64,000 nucleotides of DNA from Pseudoalteromonas luteoviolacea (GTDB lineage: Bacteria > Pseudomonadota > Gammaproteobacteria > Enterobacterales > Alteromonadaceae), in NCBI RefSeq assembly GCF_000814765.1, contig NZ_JWIC01000005.1:744001-808000 (forward strand). The letters run 5' to 3'. Positions 48,898-58,442 of the stretch are shown here, piece after piece. The stretch's first letter is position 1, and the number at the start of each line of letters is the position of its first letter. A program made the position numbers and the translations under genes. The notes under the pieces are model-generated. The model ran no database searches and was not told the DNA's origin. It worked only from the letters and a program-made list of their open reading frames with translations.

Positions 48898-50925
48898 ATG
48901 AAGAAGCGTCTGATCTGCACAGCGATAACAGCATCCTTTGCTTGGCAAGGACAAGCACAATCCGAGCAAACGATGGAGCATATCGAAGTCATTGCTCCTA
49001 TGCATAGCCCACTCGATATTAAAACCGATCCCAAAGCGACTAGACAACCGTTACCCGCACAGGATGGGGCAGATCTTCTTTCTAGCATCGCAGGCTTCTC
49101 ACTCGTCAAAAAAGGGGGCGCAAGTAGTGATCCTGTATTTAGGGGGATGGCAGGATCTCGTATCAACATCATCACCGACGGTGGTGTTACATTGGGTGGT
49201 TGTGGTGGTCGAATGGATCCTCCTACGGCGTATATTACACCGCAAACGTACGATACCTTAACCGTTATCAAAGGACCGCAAACGGTCTTATACGGCCCGG
49301 GTAATAGCGCCGCAACGGTGGTATTTGAGCGAGAATCAGAGCGCCTGCTCGAGCGTGGTACAACGGGTTTCGTTAACACCACACTAGGTGACTTTGGAAA
49401 ACGCGTTATAAACAGTGATATAAAAACAGGCACAGAAGATTATTTTGCCAGAATTGCAGCCAGTTATAGCACAGCTGACGACTATCAAGATGGAGAAGGG
49501 GCCCGTATTCATTCAGCGTATGACAAATGGAATCTAGATACACAATTTGCCTACACCCCAGATCACAATACTTTGTATAGTATCAGCCTTGGTCGCAGTG
49601 ATGGTGAAGTAGCCTATGCCGATAGAATGATGGATGGCAGCCTGTTTGATCGCACACAAGTTGCGTTACAGATGTCAAAAAGTGAATTAGAAGGCTTTGT
49701 TGATAGCATTGAAGCCAACATTTTTTTCAACAACATAGATCACATCATGGACAATCATAGCTTACGCCAATTTATGCCAAATATGATGATGAAAACGCCT
49801 GTATCCTCTAACCCAGACAGAAGAACTTTCGGTGGTAAAGTCTTACTCAGTTCAGAGCTCAATGACACAATAGCTCTGGCCTACGGATTAGATCATCAAC
49901 AAAACCGCCACCGTATTCGAATTGGCCGAGATCTAGAAAATATCCCCGTCGAGTCATTGACTCGCCAAGAAACCGCTGAATTCGAACAAACCGGTCTATT
50001 TGCCGAAATTGAATATAGTCTAAGTCAAAACAGCCAGTGGGTTAGTGGCTTAAGGGTTGACGATTGGCAAGCCACAGATAGACGCCAAACTCGCACTGTG
50101 ATGATGAAAGTTGTGCCTAACCCAACAGCAGACCTGACACGTGATGATACACTTATCAGTGGTTTTACACGTTATCAAGCACAATCAGAAAATAGCAGTT
50201 ACTATATTGGTTTAGGCCGCACAGAGCGTTTCCCAGATTATTGGGAAGTAATGGGCGGCGGTCGTGGCGCTGTCGATAGCCCAAGTGCATTTCTCGTTGA
50301 TCATGAAACAACTAATCAGTTAGATATTGGATGGCTTGGTCAGTCGAGTGCTTTTACTAACTCAGTGTCCGTATTTTTCAACCGGATTGATAATTATCTA
50401 CTCACTGATAACCTATATGAAAAAATGGGCATGGCCAGTAGAGTGACTCGCAATATCGATGCACAAACCTATGGGTTTGAGGCAGAGAGCCGCTACAACG
50501 TCAACAAAAACCTCATGGCAACAGCGAGTATAAACTATGTCAAAGGCGAAAATCGCACCGACAATATAGCCCTTGCTCAGCAACCGCCTTTACAAATTCG
50601 CTTTGCGCTTAGCTATACCAAAGACAAATGGCAATTTGGCGGATTATGGCGAATAGTTCAAGGTCAGCATCGAGTAGCCATTGGTCAAGGTAATATCGCA
50701 GGACAAGATGTTTCGCAAAGCCATGGCTTTGGCACATTAGCCCTCAATACCTCGTACTCTCAGTCTGAAGACCTTGTCTTTAATTTAGGTCTCGACAATG
50801 TCTTTGACAAAACATACGCGGAACATTTGAGCCGCTCAGGAGCAATGGTGAGTGGTTATGATCAAACCGCTAAGGTCAATGAAGCGGGTCGGACGGTGTG
50901 GCTCAATATGAACTGGAAGTTTTAA
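48898..50925 (+). CDS. TonB-dependent copper receptor (OprC/NosA type)
   Basis: Outer-membrane TonB-dependent receptor of 675 residues resembling OprC and NosA, which bind copper. After a signal peptide ending AWQGQAQ comes the plug domain with the subfamily's diagnostic GGCGGRMDPPTAYITPQTYD and VIKGPQTVLYGPGNSAATV, then a 22-strand barrel ending in aromatic NWKF. A methionine-rich stretch in the barrel (RQFMPNMMMKTP) and MMKVV could offer soft-metal ligands. The gap before it should contain its promoter, but I cannot recognise a copper-responsive operator. A small downstream gene follows after 86 bases. Confidence 0.9.
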   Translation: MKKRLICTAITASFAWQGQAQSEQTMEHIEVIAPMHSPLDIKTDPKATRQPLPAQDGADLLSSIAGFSLVKKGGASSDPVFRGMAGSRINIITDGGVTLGGCGGRMDPPTAYITPQTYDTLTVIKGPQTVLYGPGNSAATVVFERESERLLERGTTGFVNTTLGDFGKRVINSDIKTGTEDYFARIAASYSTADDYQDGEGARIHSAYDKWNLDTQFAYTPDHNTLYSISLGRSDGEVAYADRMMDGSLFDRTQVALQMSKSELEGFVDSIEANIFFNNIDHIMDNHSLRQFMPNMMMKTPVSSNPDRRTFGGKVLLSSELNDTIALAYGLDHQQNRHRIRIGRDLENIPVESLTRQETAEFEQTGLFAEIEYSLSQNSQWVSGLRVDDWQATDRRQTRTVMMKVVPNPTADLTRDDTLISGFTRYQAQSENSSYYIGLGRTERFPDYWEVMGGGRGAVDSPSAFLVDHETTNQLDIGWLGQSSAFTNSVSVFFNRIDNYLLTDNLYEKMGMASRVTRNIDAQTYGFEAESRYNVNKNLMATASINYVKGENRTDNIALAQQPPLQIRFALSYTKDKWQFGGLWRIVQGQHRVAIGQGNIAGQDVSQSHGFGTLALNTSYSQSEDLVFNLGLDNVFDKTYAEHLSRSGAMVSGYDQTAKVNEAGRTVWLNMNWKF

Positions 50926-51011
50926 TTCATAGTACCTATTAATTGAACATACTAGTAAAAATATAATAGACTGCACGCCAATTTAGTTACTTTCTACATT
51001 GGCGTAAGGAA

Positions 51012-51977
51012 ATGAAATTAGAACATATTCAATCAGATACTGGCACATGGATGGGGGTAAAAATTAAAGCCCCCAAGCTCCTAAAAAAATCGCTATTTTC
51101 TTTCCAATCAAACAGACAAAAGCAAATACGCTGCCAATTTAAAGATAAAACCCTATTCTTAGGTAATTTGGTCAATGCTGATGAAGGCTGCTGGCTAATT
51201 CCAAGTCACGATACGATTAATCTACTTCCCGCTATTACATCACAAGACATACAAGCAACAATAAAAAAAGATAATATTTCAAGGCTAAGGGGTTGGTGCT
51301 CATATTTTGGTAAAAAGCTAACGGAAACAACACATGTTTTCGATCAAACAGATTGGTATTTGGCTCCATATCAAGTTAGATGCGGATCATATGAGCTTCT
51401 AGGAACAAACCAACAACTTCGTTTACCCCCTTTGTACATAAATAAAAACACCATATTCAATAAACATAGCCACTGGATTGACTGGGAAAGCAGCAATGGA
51501 AGCTGTGAGTTATTCACACTGCGCAGCACCATGACCTCAAAAGCGCGGGTTAAGTGGTATACCAAATGCGCTCAACAAGGCCTCTTACCGCCGATTTTGG
51601 TTATTTACGTACGATTTTTTGATGCCTATATTATCCTAGATGGACATTGCCGTTTAGAAGCTGCACTAAGATTAAATATTTCCCCTGACATAATCTCCAT
51701 ATCTCCTTGTCAAAATACAGTTTACTCCCTCACCAAGGAGCAACGTTTAAGTATGCTACATAATTTAAAAAATAAAATGATAAAACGCCCAGATAAGGCT
51801 CAGGATACAGCTTGGGTAAATAGTGTTTTATTAAGTTGTTTTGCTAAAACGGAGTATATACACCCGACAATGTTTGCAACTTGTAATCTTGATCCAGAGC
51901 AGTGGCACTATGAAACCAAAAGCCTCACGAGCAGAGATCCGAATCAGACATTGATACTAAAAGGAATAGCTCCATAA
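51012..51977 (+). CDS. Unknown protein with ParB-like motif
   Basis: A 321-residue cytoplasmic-looking protein of no family I recognise. Residues 205-220 (YIILDGHCRLEAALR) match the DGHHRLEAA motif of the ParB/sulfiredoxin nuclease-like fold, with Asp210, His212 and Arg214 in the expected places. Cysteines are frequent (about a dozen). The preceding PPILVIYVRF could be a core strand of that fold. It begins after AAGGAA, 86 bases past the copper receptor stop, on the same strand, so co-transcription is possible. A ParB-like fold suggests binding to nucleotides or DNA, but there is no partition partner here and no function can be assigned. Confidence 0.7.
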   Translation: MKLEHIQSDTGTWMGVKIKAPKLLKKSLFSFQSNRQKQIRCQFKDKTLFLGNLVNADEGCWLIPSHDTINLLPAITSQDIQATIKKDNISRLRGWCSYFGKKLTETTHVFDQTDWYLAPYQVRCGSYELLGTNQQLRLPPLYINKNTIFNKHSHWIDWESSNGSCELFTLRSTMTSKARVKWYTKCAQQGLLPPILVIYVRFFDAYIILDGHCRLEAALRLNISPDIISISPCQNTVYSLTKEQRLSMLHNLKNKMIKRPDKAQDTAWVNSVLLSCFAKTEYIHPTMFATCNLDPEQWHYETKSLTSRDPNQTLILKGIAP

Positions 51978-51986
51978 TGAACATTA

Positions 51987-52012
51987 AAAAGCCAGCGTGT
52001 GCTGGCTTTTTT
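51987..52012. terminator. Bidirectional terminator before mlaA end
   Basis: An 11-base perfect stem (AAAAAGCCAGC and complement) with a GTGT loop and A/T tracts, between the convergent unknown gene and mlaA. Confidence 0.9.
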
Positions 52013-52013
52013 A

Positions 52014-52745
52014 TTAAAGATTTTCTAAGAAATCATCATCAAAGTCTTCTGGCTCTTCTTCCATTGGTGGGTTGCCATCGTGCAACTCGTAAAGTTGCCT
52101 TTGGAAATAGACGTCTTTTAAAAACGTATATGGATCCAGTGATTCATTTAACAACTTTTCTTGTGACATCAACGAAGCTCGCGCCTCAACCGCTCGCAAT
52201 GCGAACACAATGAGAGTTTGTGGTGTCGTTAAAGCAATTTCAGGTAACACGATATTGTCAACTAAATCTCCGGTAAGGTTTCTAGCCGTCGACGGCCCCA
52301 TAGCAGGCAACATTAAATATGCACCATCACCCACACCCCAAACACCTAACGTTTGACCGAAATCCTCGTCTTTGTGTTCCAAGCCAACTTTTTTCGCTAC
52401 ATCAAAAAACCCCAAGATACCCACTGTAGAGTTAATTAAAAAACGAGCGACATTGACTCCGGCATCACCCGGCTTTCCCTGCAACGCAGCATTGACTGCG
52501 TCCGTAGGTGCGGCAATGTTAGTGGTAAAGTTAACAAGACTACTGCGCACTGGTGCAGGTGTAATTGCAACGTAACCCTTTGCCGCTGGGCGCAAAATAT
52601 AGGCATCTAGTACATCCATATTAAAATCATAAATGGGCCTATTCATGGATTGTAATGGATCACGAGGGTCTTGCTTTTCCTCGGGGACCTGCGCACAGCC
52701 AACAAGCATTAACGCAAGTGCTGCACTGACAATTTTTTTATACAT
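52014..52745 (-). CDS. mlaA: Outer membrane lipoprotein MlaA (VacJ)
   Basis: Removes misplaced phospholipids from the outer leaflet of the outer membrane and hands them to MlaC. The 243-residue precursor has lipobox LVGC (Cys17) and the family sequences NRPIYDFNMDVLDAYILRP and FLINSTVGILGFFDVA, plus GVWGVGDGAYLMLPAMGPST. The acidic tail (EEEPEDFDDDFLENL) is unusual but such tails vary. The mla transport operon is not in this window. Its start lies immediately after the ccmI stop, so it may be carried on the ccm transcript. Confidence 0.95.
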   Translation of the reverse strand: MYKKIVSAALALMLVGCAQVPEEKQDPRDPLQSMNRPIYDFNMDVLDAYILRPAAKGYVAITPAPVRSSLVNFTTNIAAPTDAVNAALQGKPGDAGVNVARFLINSTVGILGFFDVAKKVGLEHKDEDFGQTLGVWGVGDGAYLMLPAMGPSTARNLTGDLVDNIVLPEIALTTPQTLIVFALRAVEARASLMSQEKLLNESLDPYTFLKDVYFQRQLYELHDGNPPMEEEPEDFDDDFLENL

Positions 52746-54020
52746 TTAGCTTCCTGTGCTGGTTATAACACGACTTATAGTGACATTAACCTGTTGACGC
52801 ATATCCTTATTCAATGTAATCACATCGGAGTTACCTTCAAGCTCGCCAGCTTGTGTCATCACCGAGTCATCAACCGAAATACGCGCCGTTATCACAACTT
52901 CATTAAAATTAGATAACTTCAGATCTGGCAACATTGCCATACTATCATTCAAAGTGACAACTAAAGGCAAGTTAAAAACTGTAAGTTTTTGCACTGCAAG
53001 TGGCATTCTTGGTCCGTTTGCTGCTTTTGCGAACACAAACAAAGTTGCGTTGTCTGGCAATTGGCTCACAAGCTTATCGTCAATACGCACCTTCACACTT
53101 AATTGAGGCCCAGCTCCAGCACTCACCGGCTCCGTCTCTCCTAACTTGTCTGCTATCTCATCAATACGCTGTTTTATCATGGCATAACGCGGGTCATTGG
53201 GCTGCACGGTTGACAGTAACACCTCAAATGCAGATTTCGCTTCTAGCCAATCCTCTCGTTCATAAGCAATCAGTGCTAACAATGAGATTGCATCAATATT
53301 CTGTGGATCTTTACTCAACACACGCGATAGCATTTGTGCTGCGCGATTAATACTCTGCTCAGAGCCTTCAATGAGTAATGCTTGGCTATAGTTGACCAGA
53401 ACATTATGATTATTTGGCTGCATGACCAACGCTTTATCGAATGCTTGCATTGCCATTTCGTAGTCATTCAACGACATAGCAACACGTCCGAGCAACATCC
53501 ACGCAACGGCATCATCTCCACTGTTTGCCAGTTTAGTACGCAGTCCCAACGCAAACGCCTGTAGTTCATTTGCAGACAACGGGGTGCCCATTTGCAACAC
53601 TGCCCGTTCACCATATTCAGGTAGCTTTTCCACTGCTTTTTGCCAACTGGCAATTTGTTGATGACTACCCGTAAAATAGTAAAACACACTACTCACAACC
53701 AAGGTAAACGCAATCCCCGTAGCGCCTAACACAACATTGTTACCACGAGTATCTAACGTTTGCTCCGGCGATAACTCATTGAGAAGACGTCGTTTCAGTT
53801 CAATAACAGACTCTTCAAAATCACTTTGTGCGATACGCTGGTTTTCGAGTTCAATTTTAAGTTCATCTAACCTTTGATGATAAATTTCAATACGTTGTGC
53901 ATTGGCATCATGATCAACAGCAACCACTTTTTCTTTGCGCAGAAAGGGGGTCACTACGAATAAACAACTCAATAATGCCAGTAGTACAAACATCCCCCAC
54001 ATATGAGTTAACTCCATCAT
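52746..54020 (-). CDS. ccmI: Cytochrome c maturation protein CcmI
   Basis: Chaperone that holds apocytochrome c for heme ligation with CcmF and CcmH. The 424-residue protein has two N-terminal membrane helices flanking a leucine-zipper-like coil (about residues 35-70), then TPR repeats (WMLLGRVAMSLNDYEMAMQAF and VLVNYSQALLIEG), and a C-terminal beta domain of about 120 residues. It overlaps ccmH as ATGA. Confidence 0.92.
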   Translation of the reverse strand: MMELTHMWGMFVLLALLSCLFVVTPFLRKEKVVAVDHDANAQRIEIYHQRLDELKIELENQRIAQSDFEESVIELKRRLLNELSPEQTLDTRGNNVVLGATGIAFTLVVSSVFYYFTGSHQQIASWQKAVEKLPEYGERAVLQMGTPLSANELQAFALGLRTKLANSGDDAVAWMLLGRVAMSLNDYEMAMQAFDKALVMQPNNHNVLVNYSQALLIEGSEQSINRAAQMLSRVLSKDPQNIDAISLLALIAYEREDWLEAKSAFEVLLSTVQPNDPRYAMIKQRIDEIADKLGETEPVSAGAGPQLSVKVRIDDKLVSQLPDNATLFVFAKAANGPRMPLAVQKLTVFNLPLVVTLNDSMAMLPDLKLSNFNEVVITARISVDDSVMTQAGELEGNSDVITLNKDMRQQVNVTISRVITSTGS

Positions 54021-54493
54021 TGATGACGCTCCTTACGCTGATACTGTGCAATTAATTGCTCTAGACGCTTGTCATCTTCTGCACTCCAAGATTGCTTTTT
54101 GGCCGCCTTTTTTTGTCTAAAGACGATAAATCCAAAGCCCAATACAACGATAATTACTGGCAGTACCCACAGAATAATCGTGGCAGGTGTCACAGGCGGC
54201 TGGTAATGCACAAAGTAACCATACCTATCAATCATATAGTCAATCACTTCTTGCTTTGAGTTCCCCTCGTGCACTAGCGTCAAAACCTTATCACGTAAAT
54301 CTTTTGCAACAACTGCATCGGAGTCAGCAATATTTTGGTTTTGGCACTTGGGGCAACGTAGCTCCAACGTTAACTCCTTAAACGTTTGGGCTTGTTCAGC
54401 ATTTTTAAATTCATATTTATCTTCAGCTGCATTGACGACAGCGGCACTCAATAACAGCACCATCACCAATAAAAATACGACTCTGATCTTCAT
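54017..54493 (-). CDS. ccmH: Cytochrome c maturation protein CcmH
   Basis: Thiol-disulfide protein that reduces the heme-binding cysteines of apocytochrome c. The 158-residue protein has a signal peptide, the LRCPKCQNQNIADSDA motif (CxxC) and a C-terminal membrane anchor, so it is the short CcmH/CycL form with CcmI separate. It overlaps ccmG as ATGA. Confidence 0.95.
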   Translation of the reverse strand: MKIRVVFLLVMVLLLSAAVVNAAEDKYEFKNAEQAQTFKELTLELRCPKCQNQNIADSDAVVAKDLRDKVLTLVHEGNSKQEVIDYMIDRYGYFVHYQPPVTPATIILWVLPVIIVVLGFGFIVFRQKKAAKKQSWSAEDDKRLEQLIAQYQRKERHQ

Positions 54494-55062
54494 CGTTGCA
54501 GCTCCTCTAGTGCAGGTAAAAACTTACTCCGCCACACTCGCTGATTAATGTCCCCTGTGTGATGCAGTAAAATAGTTCCCTTTTTATCAACTAAAAATGT
54601 CTCTGGCGCCCCTGACACCCCAAGGTCTAAAGCAAGGCTACGCTCTAAATCAAGAATATTAAATTGATAAGGGTTACCCGCTCGACCTAACATGGTATCA
54701 ACTTCCTCTCTGAGCGCATTGATATCAAAGTAATCGCCAAAATCAGGGTCATAGGCTTGGTCATAGTACAAACCTACTATTTTAACACCTTGCTCTCGTA
54801 GCTTAGTCAAATAACCAAGTTCAGCGATACACGTGGGGCACCACGTACCCCACACATTCATTAAATACACTTCTCCTAATAAATCTTTCTCAGTCCAGCG
54901 CTTATTTTCATCCATTAAATCGGGCAAATTGAAACTTGGCATAGTTTGCCCAAGTCGTCCGGTTTGCAATTCCCTTGGGTTACCAAATAAACCTTGATAT
55001 AAAAACACGCAAAGTAGGACGAAAATTAAAAATGGCAAAAAGCCCAGTATTTTACGATTCAT
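54490..55062 (-). CDS. ccmG: Thiol:disulfide interchange protein CcmG/DsbE
   Basis: Membrane-anchored periplasmic thioredoxin of cytochrome c maturation. The 190-residue protein has an N-terminal anchor (FLPFLIFVLLCVFLYQGLF), the active site WCPTC in VWGTWCPTCIAE, and cis-Pro region GVSGAPETFLVDKKG with the family's GAPET. It lies two bases after ccmF. Confidence 0.96.
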   Translation of the reverse strand: MNRKILGFLPFLIFVLLCVFLYQGLFGNPRELQTGRLGQTMPSFNLPDLMDENKRWTEKDLLGEVYLMNVWGTWCPTCIAELGYLTKLREQGVKIVGLYYDQAYDPDFGDYFDINALREEVDTMLGRAGNPYQFNILDLERSLALDLGVSGAPETFLVDKKGTILLHHTGDINQRVWRSKFLPALEELQR

Positions 55063-55064
55063 AA

Positions 55065-57017
55065 TTACGCCTGAGCTCCTTTTTTAACACGACGACGATA
55101 GCGTTTATCTGCCAGTACAATAAAACCTGCCAACGAAATTAAAATCCCGCCAAGCCACATCCAACGTACATAAGGCTTATGATAAATCCGTAATGACCAA
55201 GCCCCTTGACTCATCTGCTCGCCCAGTGCCAAGTACAAATCTCGGAAGAACCCATCGTCAATGGCTGCTTCAGTCATAAACTGCATACCAATGTCGTACA
55301 AGCGCTTTTCCGCATAAAGCTCTGTAACCAACTCATCATCTTTAAGCACCGTTACGACACCTGCATGACCGCTATAATTTGGCCCTCGGATCTCTTTGAC
55401 CCCGTCAAACCGGTACTGGTACTCATTTAACGTCGCAATATCTCCAGGTTTCATGGCAACGGCACGCTCTACCGAATAGGCAGAAGTCAATGTGACACTG
55501 GCAATGACAAATGCAAGTCCCACATGCCCTAATACCATGGCCCAGTAGCTCAAACCTAAACGCTTAAAACCTTCAGATATCGAAGCCTGTAAGGAGACTT
55601 TTTGCAGTAAATCCGATACTGTAGAAAACATTATCCAAACTGCCAATGCCGTTGCCATAAAGGTCAAGGCAGAGACTTGCTCATAGCTAGAAAACAACCA
55701 TGCAGCCGTCGCCACAAGGCTAAGCGCAACATTGATCAACCATTTTTTTGCTAATGGAGATAATTTGTTTTGCTTCCAGCGCAACATTGGGGCAATCCCT
55801 AACAACAATGCAAAAGGCACGATTAAAATGGCAAACATTTGATTAAAGAAAGGGACACCAATAGAAATCGACCCAAGACCGAGCTCTTTATGGATCATAG
55901 GCAGTAACGTTCCTAACAATACAATTAAGGTCGCAACCACTAAGAAAATATTATTGAGCCATAAAGCCACTTCACGAGAGGCAAAGCGATAACGACCTTC
56001 GCTATGAACTTGTGAAACGCGTGCGGCATACAAGGCTAAGCTGCCGCCAACCACAACCGCTAAGAACGAAAGTATATACAAACCCCGATCGGGGTCTGTA
56101 GCAAATGCATGTACAGAGACAATGATACCGGAGCGGACAATAAAGGTGCCTAACAAGCATAAACTGAATGCAGCGATTGCGAGTAAAACAGTCCAAGATT
56201 TAAACACGCCGCGTTTTTCAGTCACAGCCAGAGAGTGCAGTAGCGCTGTTGCAACTAACCAAGGCATCAAAGATGCGTTTTCTACCGGATCCCAAAACCA
56301 CCAGCCGCCCCAGCCAAGCTCAGCGTAAGCCCACCAACTACCTATGGTGATCCCCAAAGTTAAAAATGCCCAAGCAACCATAGTCCAAGGACGAGACCAC
56401 TTCGCCCAAGTATTGTCTAACTTACCTGTTAAAAGTGCCGCAATGGCAAAAGAAAATGACACCGACAACCCGACATAGCCCATATACAGCAAGGGTGGAT
56501 GTATGATCATCCCCGGATCTTGCAACAGTGGATTTAAATCACGCCCTTCAACTGGGAAGTATGGTAGCAAGCGCTCAAACGGACTCGACATCCACAAGGT
56601 ATATAGCATAAAGCCAACGCCAAGAAATCCAAGTACCCCAAGTACACGTGCTCTGAGCACCCAAGGCAATGATTTTGACATTAAAGCAACCAGAGCAGTC
56701 CAGCTAGATTGCATGACCAGCCAGAGTAAAATTGCACCTTCATGGCCGCCCCAAGTAGACGTCACTTTATAGTACCAAGGTAAGGTACTACTTGAATGGT
56801 GTGCCACATACGCAACAGTAAAATCATCTGTCAACGTAATATAAATAAGAATTCCAAATGAAAATAAAACAAATAAACACTGTCCTAACGCTAGAGAAGG
56901 AGCGGCACGCATCAATCTCAAATTACCGGTATAAGCCCCCCATAATGGGAAAATACACAGGAGTAAACTAAGCGCCATAGCTAAAACTAGCGCGAAATAG
57001 CCTATTTCTGGGATCAT
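55065..57017 (-). CDS. ccmF: Heme lyase subunit CcmF
   Basis: Core of the heme lyase that joins heme to apocytochrome c. The 650-residue polytopic protein has about 15 membrane segments and the tryptophan-rich motif WGGWWFWDPVENASLMPWL, the heme-handling WWD domain, with LLWLVMQSSW and HPPLLYMGY also conserved. Length matches E. coli CcmF. Confidence 0.97.
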   Translation of the reverse strand: MIPEIGYFALVLAMALSLLLCIFPLWGAYTGNLRLMRAAPSLALGQCLFVLFSFGILIYITLTDDFTVAYVAHHSSSTLPWYYKVTSTWGGHEGAILLWLVMQSSWTALVALMSKSLPWVLRARVLGVLGFLGVGFMLYTLWMSSPFERLLPYFPVEGRDLNPLLQDPGMIIHPPLLYMGYVGLSVSFSFAIAALLTGKLDNTWAKWSRPWTMVAWAFLTLGITIGSWWAYAELGWGGWWFWDPVENASLMPWLVATALLHSLAVTEKRGVFKSWTVLLAIAAFSLCLLGTFIVRSGIIVSVHAFATDPDRGLYILSFLAVVVGGSLALYAARVSQVHSEGRYRFASREVALWLNNIFLVVATLIVLLGTLLPMIHKELGLGSISIGVPFFNQMFAILIVPFALLLGIAPMLRWKQNKLSPLAKKWLINVALSLVATAAWLFSSYEQVSALTFMATALAVWIMFSTVSDLLQKVSLQASISEGFKRLGLSYWAMVLGHVGLAFVIASVTLTSAYSVERAVAMKPGDIATLNEYQYRFDGVKEIRGPNYSGHAGVVTVLKDDELVTELYAEKRLYDIGMQFMTEAAIDDGFFRDLYLALGEQMSQGAWSLRIYHKPYVRWMWLGGILISLAGFIVLADKRYRRRVKKGAQA

Positions 57018-57018
57018 A

Positions 57019-57498
57019 CTAGTTCTCGCTATTTAAGTTGTATTTTGGTTTTTCGTGCTTGATCCCCTTAACGGCCTCAGCCACTTCAGAAGGCATATAT
57101 TCTTCATCGTGTTTTGCCAAGACTTCAAAAGCCTCTATCACGTTTGGCTCAATTAATGTCCCCTGAGCGACGATCCCCTGCCCTTCACGGAACAAATCCG
57201 GCAAAATGCCCTGATAACGGATAGTGACCAATGGTCCCGTATCTATGAGCTGAAACTCCACATCAAGCGAAGTCTCATTGCGTACTACAGATCCAGGTAC
57301 AACCATTCCACCAATACGCAGCTTTTGCCCTATTGTTGGTTTCTCTAATTCTGGCCCTTTACCGTTCACTAACTCGCTCGGTGTGTAGAATAAGTTGATA
57401 TTTTCTTGCAACGCATACAAAGTCAAACCAACCGCTGAACCAATACCGAAAATCACGGCTAGGACAGTAAACAAACGCTTTTTACGTCTTGGGTTCAT
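57019..57498 (-). CDS. ccmE: Heme chaperone CcmE
   Basis: Periplasmic chaperone that binds heme covalently through a histidine. The 159-residue protein has an N-terminal membrane anchor and the OB-fold sequences [11 protein letters not shown] and the heme-binding ...[13 protein letters not shown] with the conserved His in KHDEEYMP. It follows ccmD with ATGA-type overlap. Confidence 0.96.
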   Translation of the reverse strand: MNPRRKKRLFTVLAVIFGIGSAVGLTLYALQENINLFYTPSELVNGKGPELEKPTIGQKLRIGGMVVPGSVVRNETSLDVEFQLIDTGPLVTIRYQGILPDLFREGQGIVAQGTLIEPNVIEAFEVLAKHDEEYMPSEVAEAVKGIKHEKPKYNLNSEN

Positions 57499-57707
57499 AC
57501 CTGTGCCTCCATTTCTTTGGCCTTTTTAATACGTTCTTCTCTGGCCATTTGAGACTTTACTTGTTGTTTTAGTTGTTTGCCTTCGTACAGCGAGCCAAAT
57601 AACAGGCCCAATATGATGACGGCACAGCTACCAAAAGAGAGCCAAACATAAAATCCATAACCACCCATGGCGATAAAGTCGCTTAATGATTCAAACTGCA
57701 TAATCAA
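57495..57707 (-). CDS. ccmD: Heme exporter protein CcmD
   Basis: Small membrane protein of the CcmABCD complex that helps release heme-loaded CcmE. The 70-residue protein has [15 protein letters not shown] at the N terminus, one membrane helix and a charged cytoplasmic tail ([12 protein letters not shown]). Start at either of two nearby ATGs. Confidence 0.92.
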   Translation of the reverse strand: MIMQFESLSDFIAMGGYGFYVWLSFGSCAVIILGLLFGSLYEGKQLKQQVKSQMAREERIKKAKEMEAQV

Positions 57708-58441
57708 CCTCGACTAACTAATTGACGGACCCAAGGACGATGTTGCTCGACCTGCATGATTTCATTCTTGAGGCGGATTAATGTAAGAGTTCCGACTAAA
57801 GCCGCAAACCCAAGTATATTAATTAGCAAGGGCCACAACATAGAGGGATCGATTGCTGATGTATTAAATTTAGTAATTGCGCCTCCTTGATGAAGCGTAT
57901 TCCACCACTCTACAGAAAAATGAATAATCGGTAGATTGACCACCCCTACAATCGCTAAAATACATGCTGCTTTACCGCCTGCTTTTTTATCTTCAAAAGC
58001 ATGGAATAGCGAAAGCACACCAAGATACAAAAATAATAAGATGAGCTCTGAAGTAAGTCTGGCGTCCCACACCCACCAAGCGCCCCACATTGGCTTGCCC
58101 CATGCAGATCCGGTAATAAGCGCAATCGCAGTCATCGCCGCCCCTACTGGCGCAATTGCAATGACAGCCAACTCGGCATTTCGTAACTGCCAAACCAATG
58201 CGATGATGGCAGCAATGGCCATAGAAGAGTATGCCCCCATCGACAAAATCGCCGAAGGCACATGAATAAAGATGATCCGGTAACTATCCTTTTGTTGGTA
58301 GTCTGCTGGGGCGTACGCAAGCCCCCACACCCATCCAACCACAATACATAGCACGGACACCACAACAAAGTACGGAAGCAAAGTGTTACACAATTGGTAA
58401 GCACGCTCCGCTTTGGCATAAGGATGTAACCACTTCCACAT
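57704..58441 (-). CDS. ccmC: Heme exporter protein CcmC
   Basis: Places heme on CcmE. The 245-residue protein has six membrane helices and the WWD motif in AWGKPMWGAWWVWDARLTSE, flanked by conserved histidines (FIHVPSA). It overlaps ccmD as ATGA and begins one base after ccmB. Confidence 0.96.
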   Translation of the reverse strand: MWKWLHPYAKAERAYQLCNTLLPYFVVVSVLCIVVGWVWGLAYAPADYQQKDSYRIIFIHVPSAILSMGAYSSMAIAAIIALVWQLRNAELAVIAIAPVGAAMTAIALITGSAWGKPMWGAWWVWDARLTSELILLFLYLGVLSLFHAFEDKKAGGKAACILAIVGVVNLPIIHFSVEWWNTLHQGGAITKFNTSAIDPSMLWPLLINILGFAALVGTLTLIRLKNEIMQVEQHRPWVRQLVSRG

Positions 58442-58442
58442 T

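Noticed and set aside
51977..52213. Plus-strand ORF of 78 codons after the ParB-motif gene
   Set aside because: It runs through the terminator and then antisense to mlaA, so it is not a gene.
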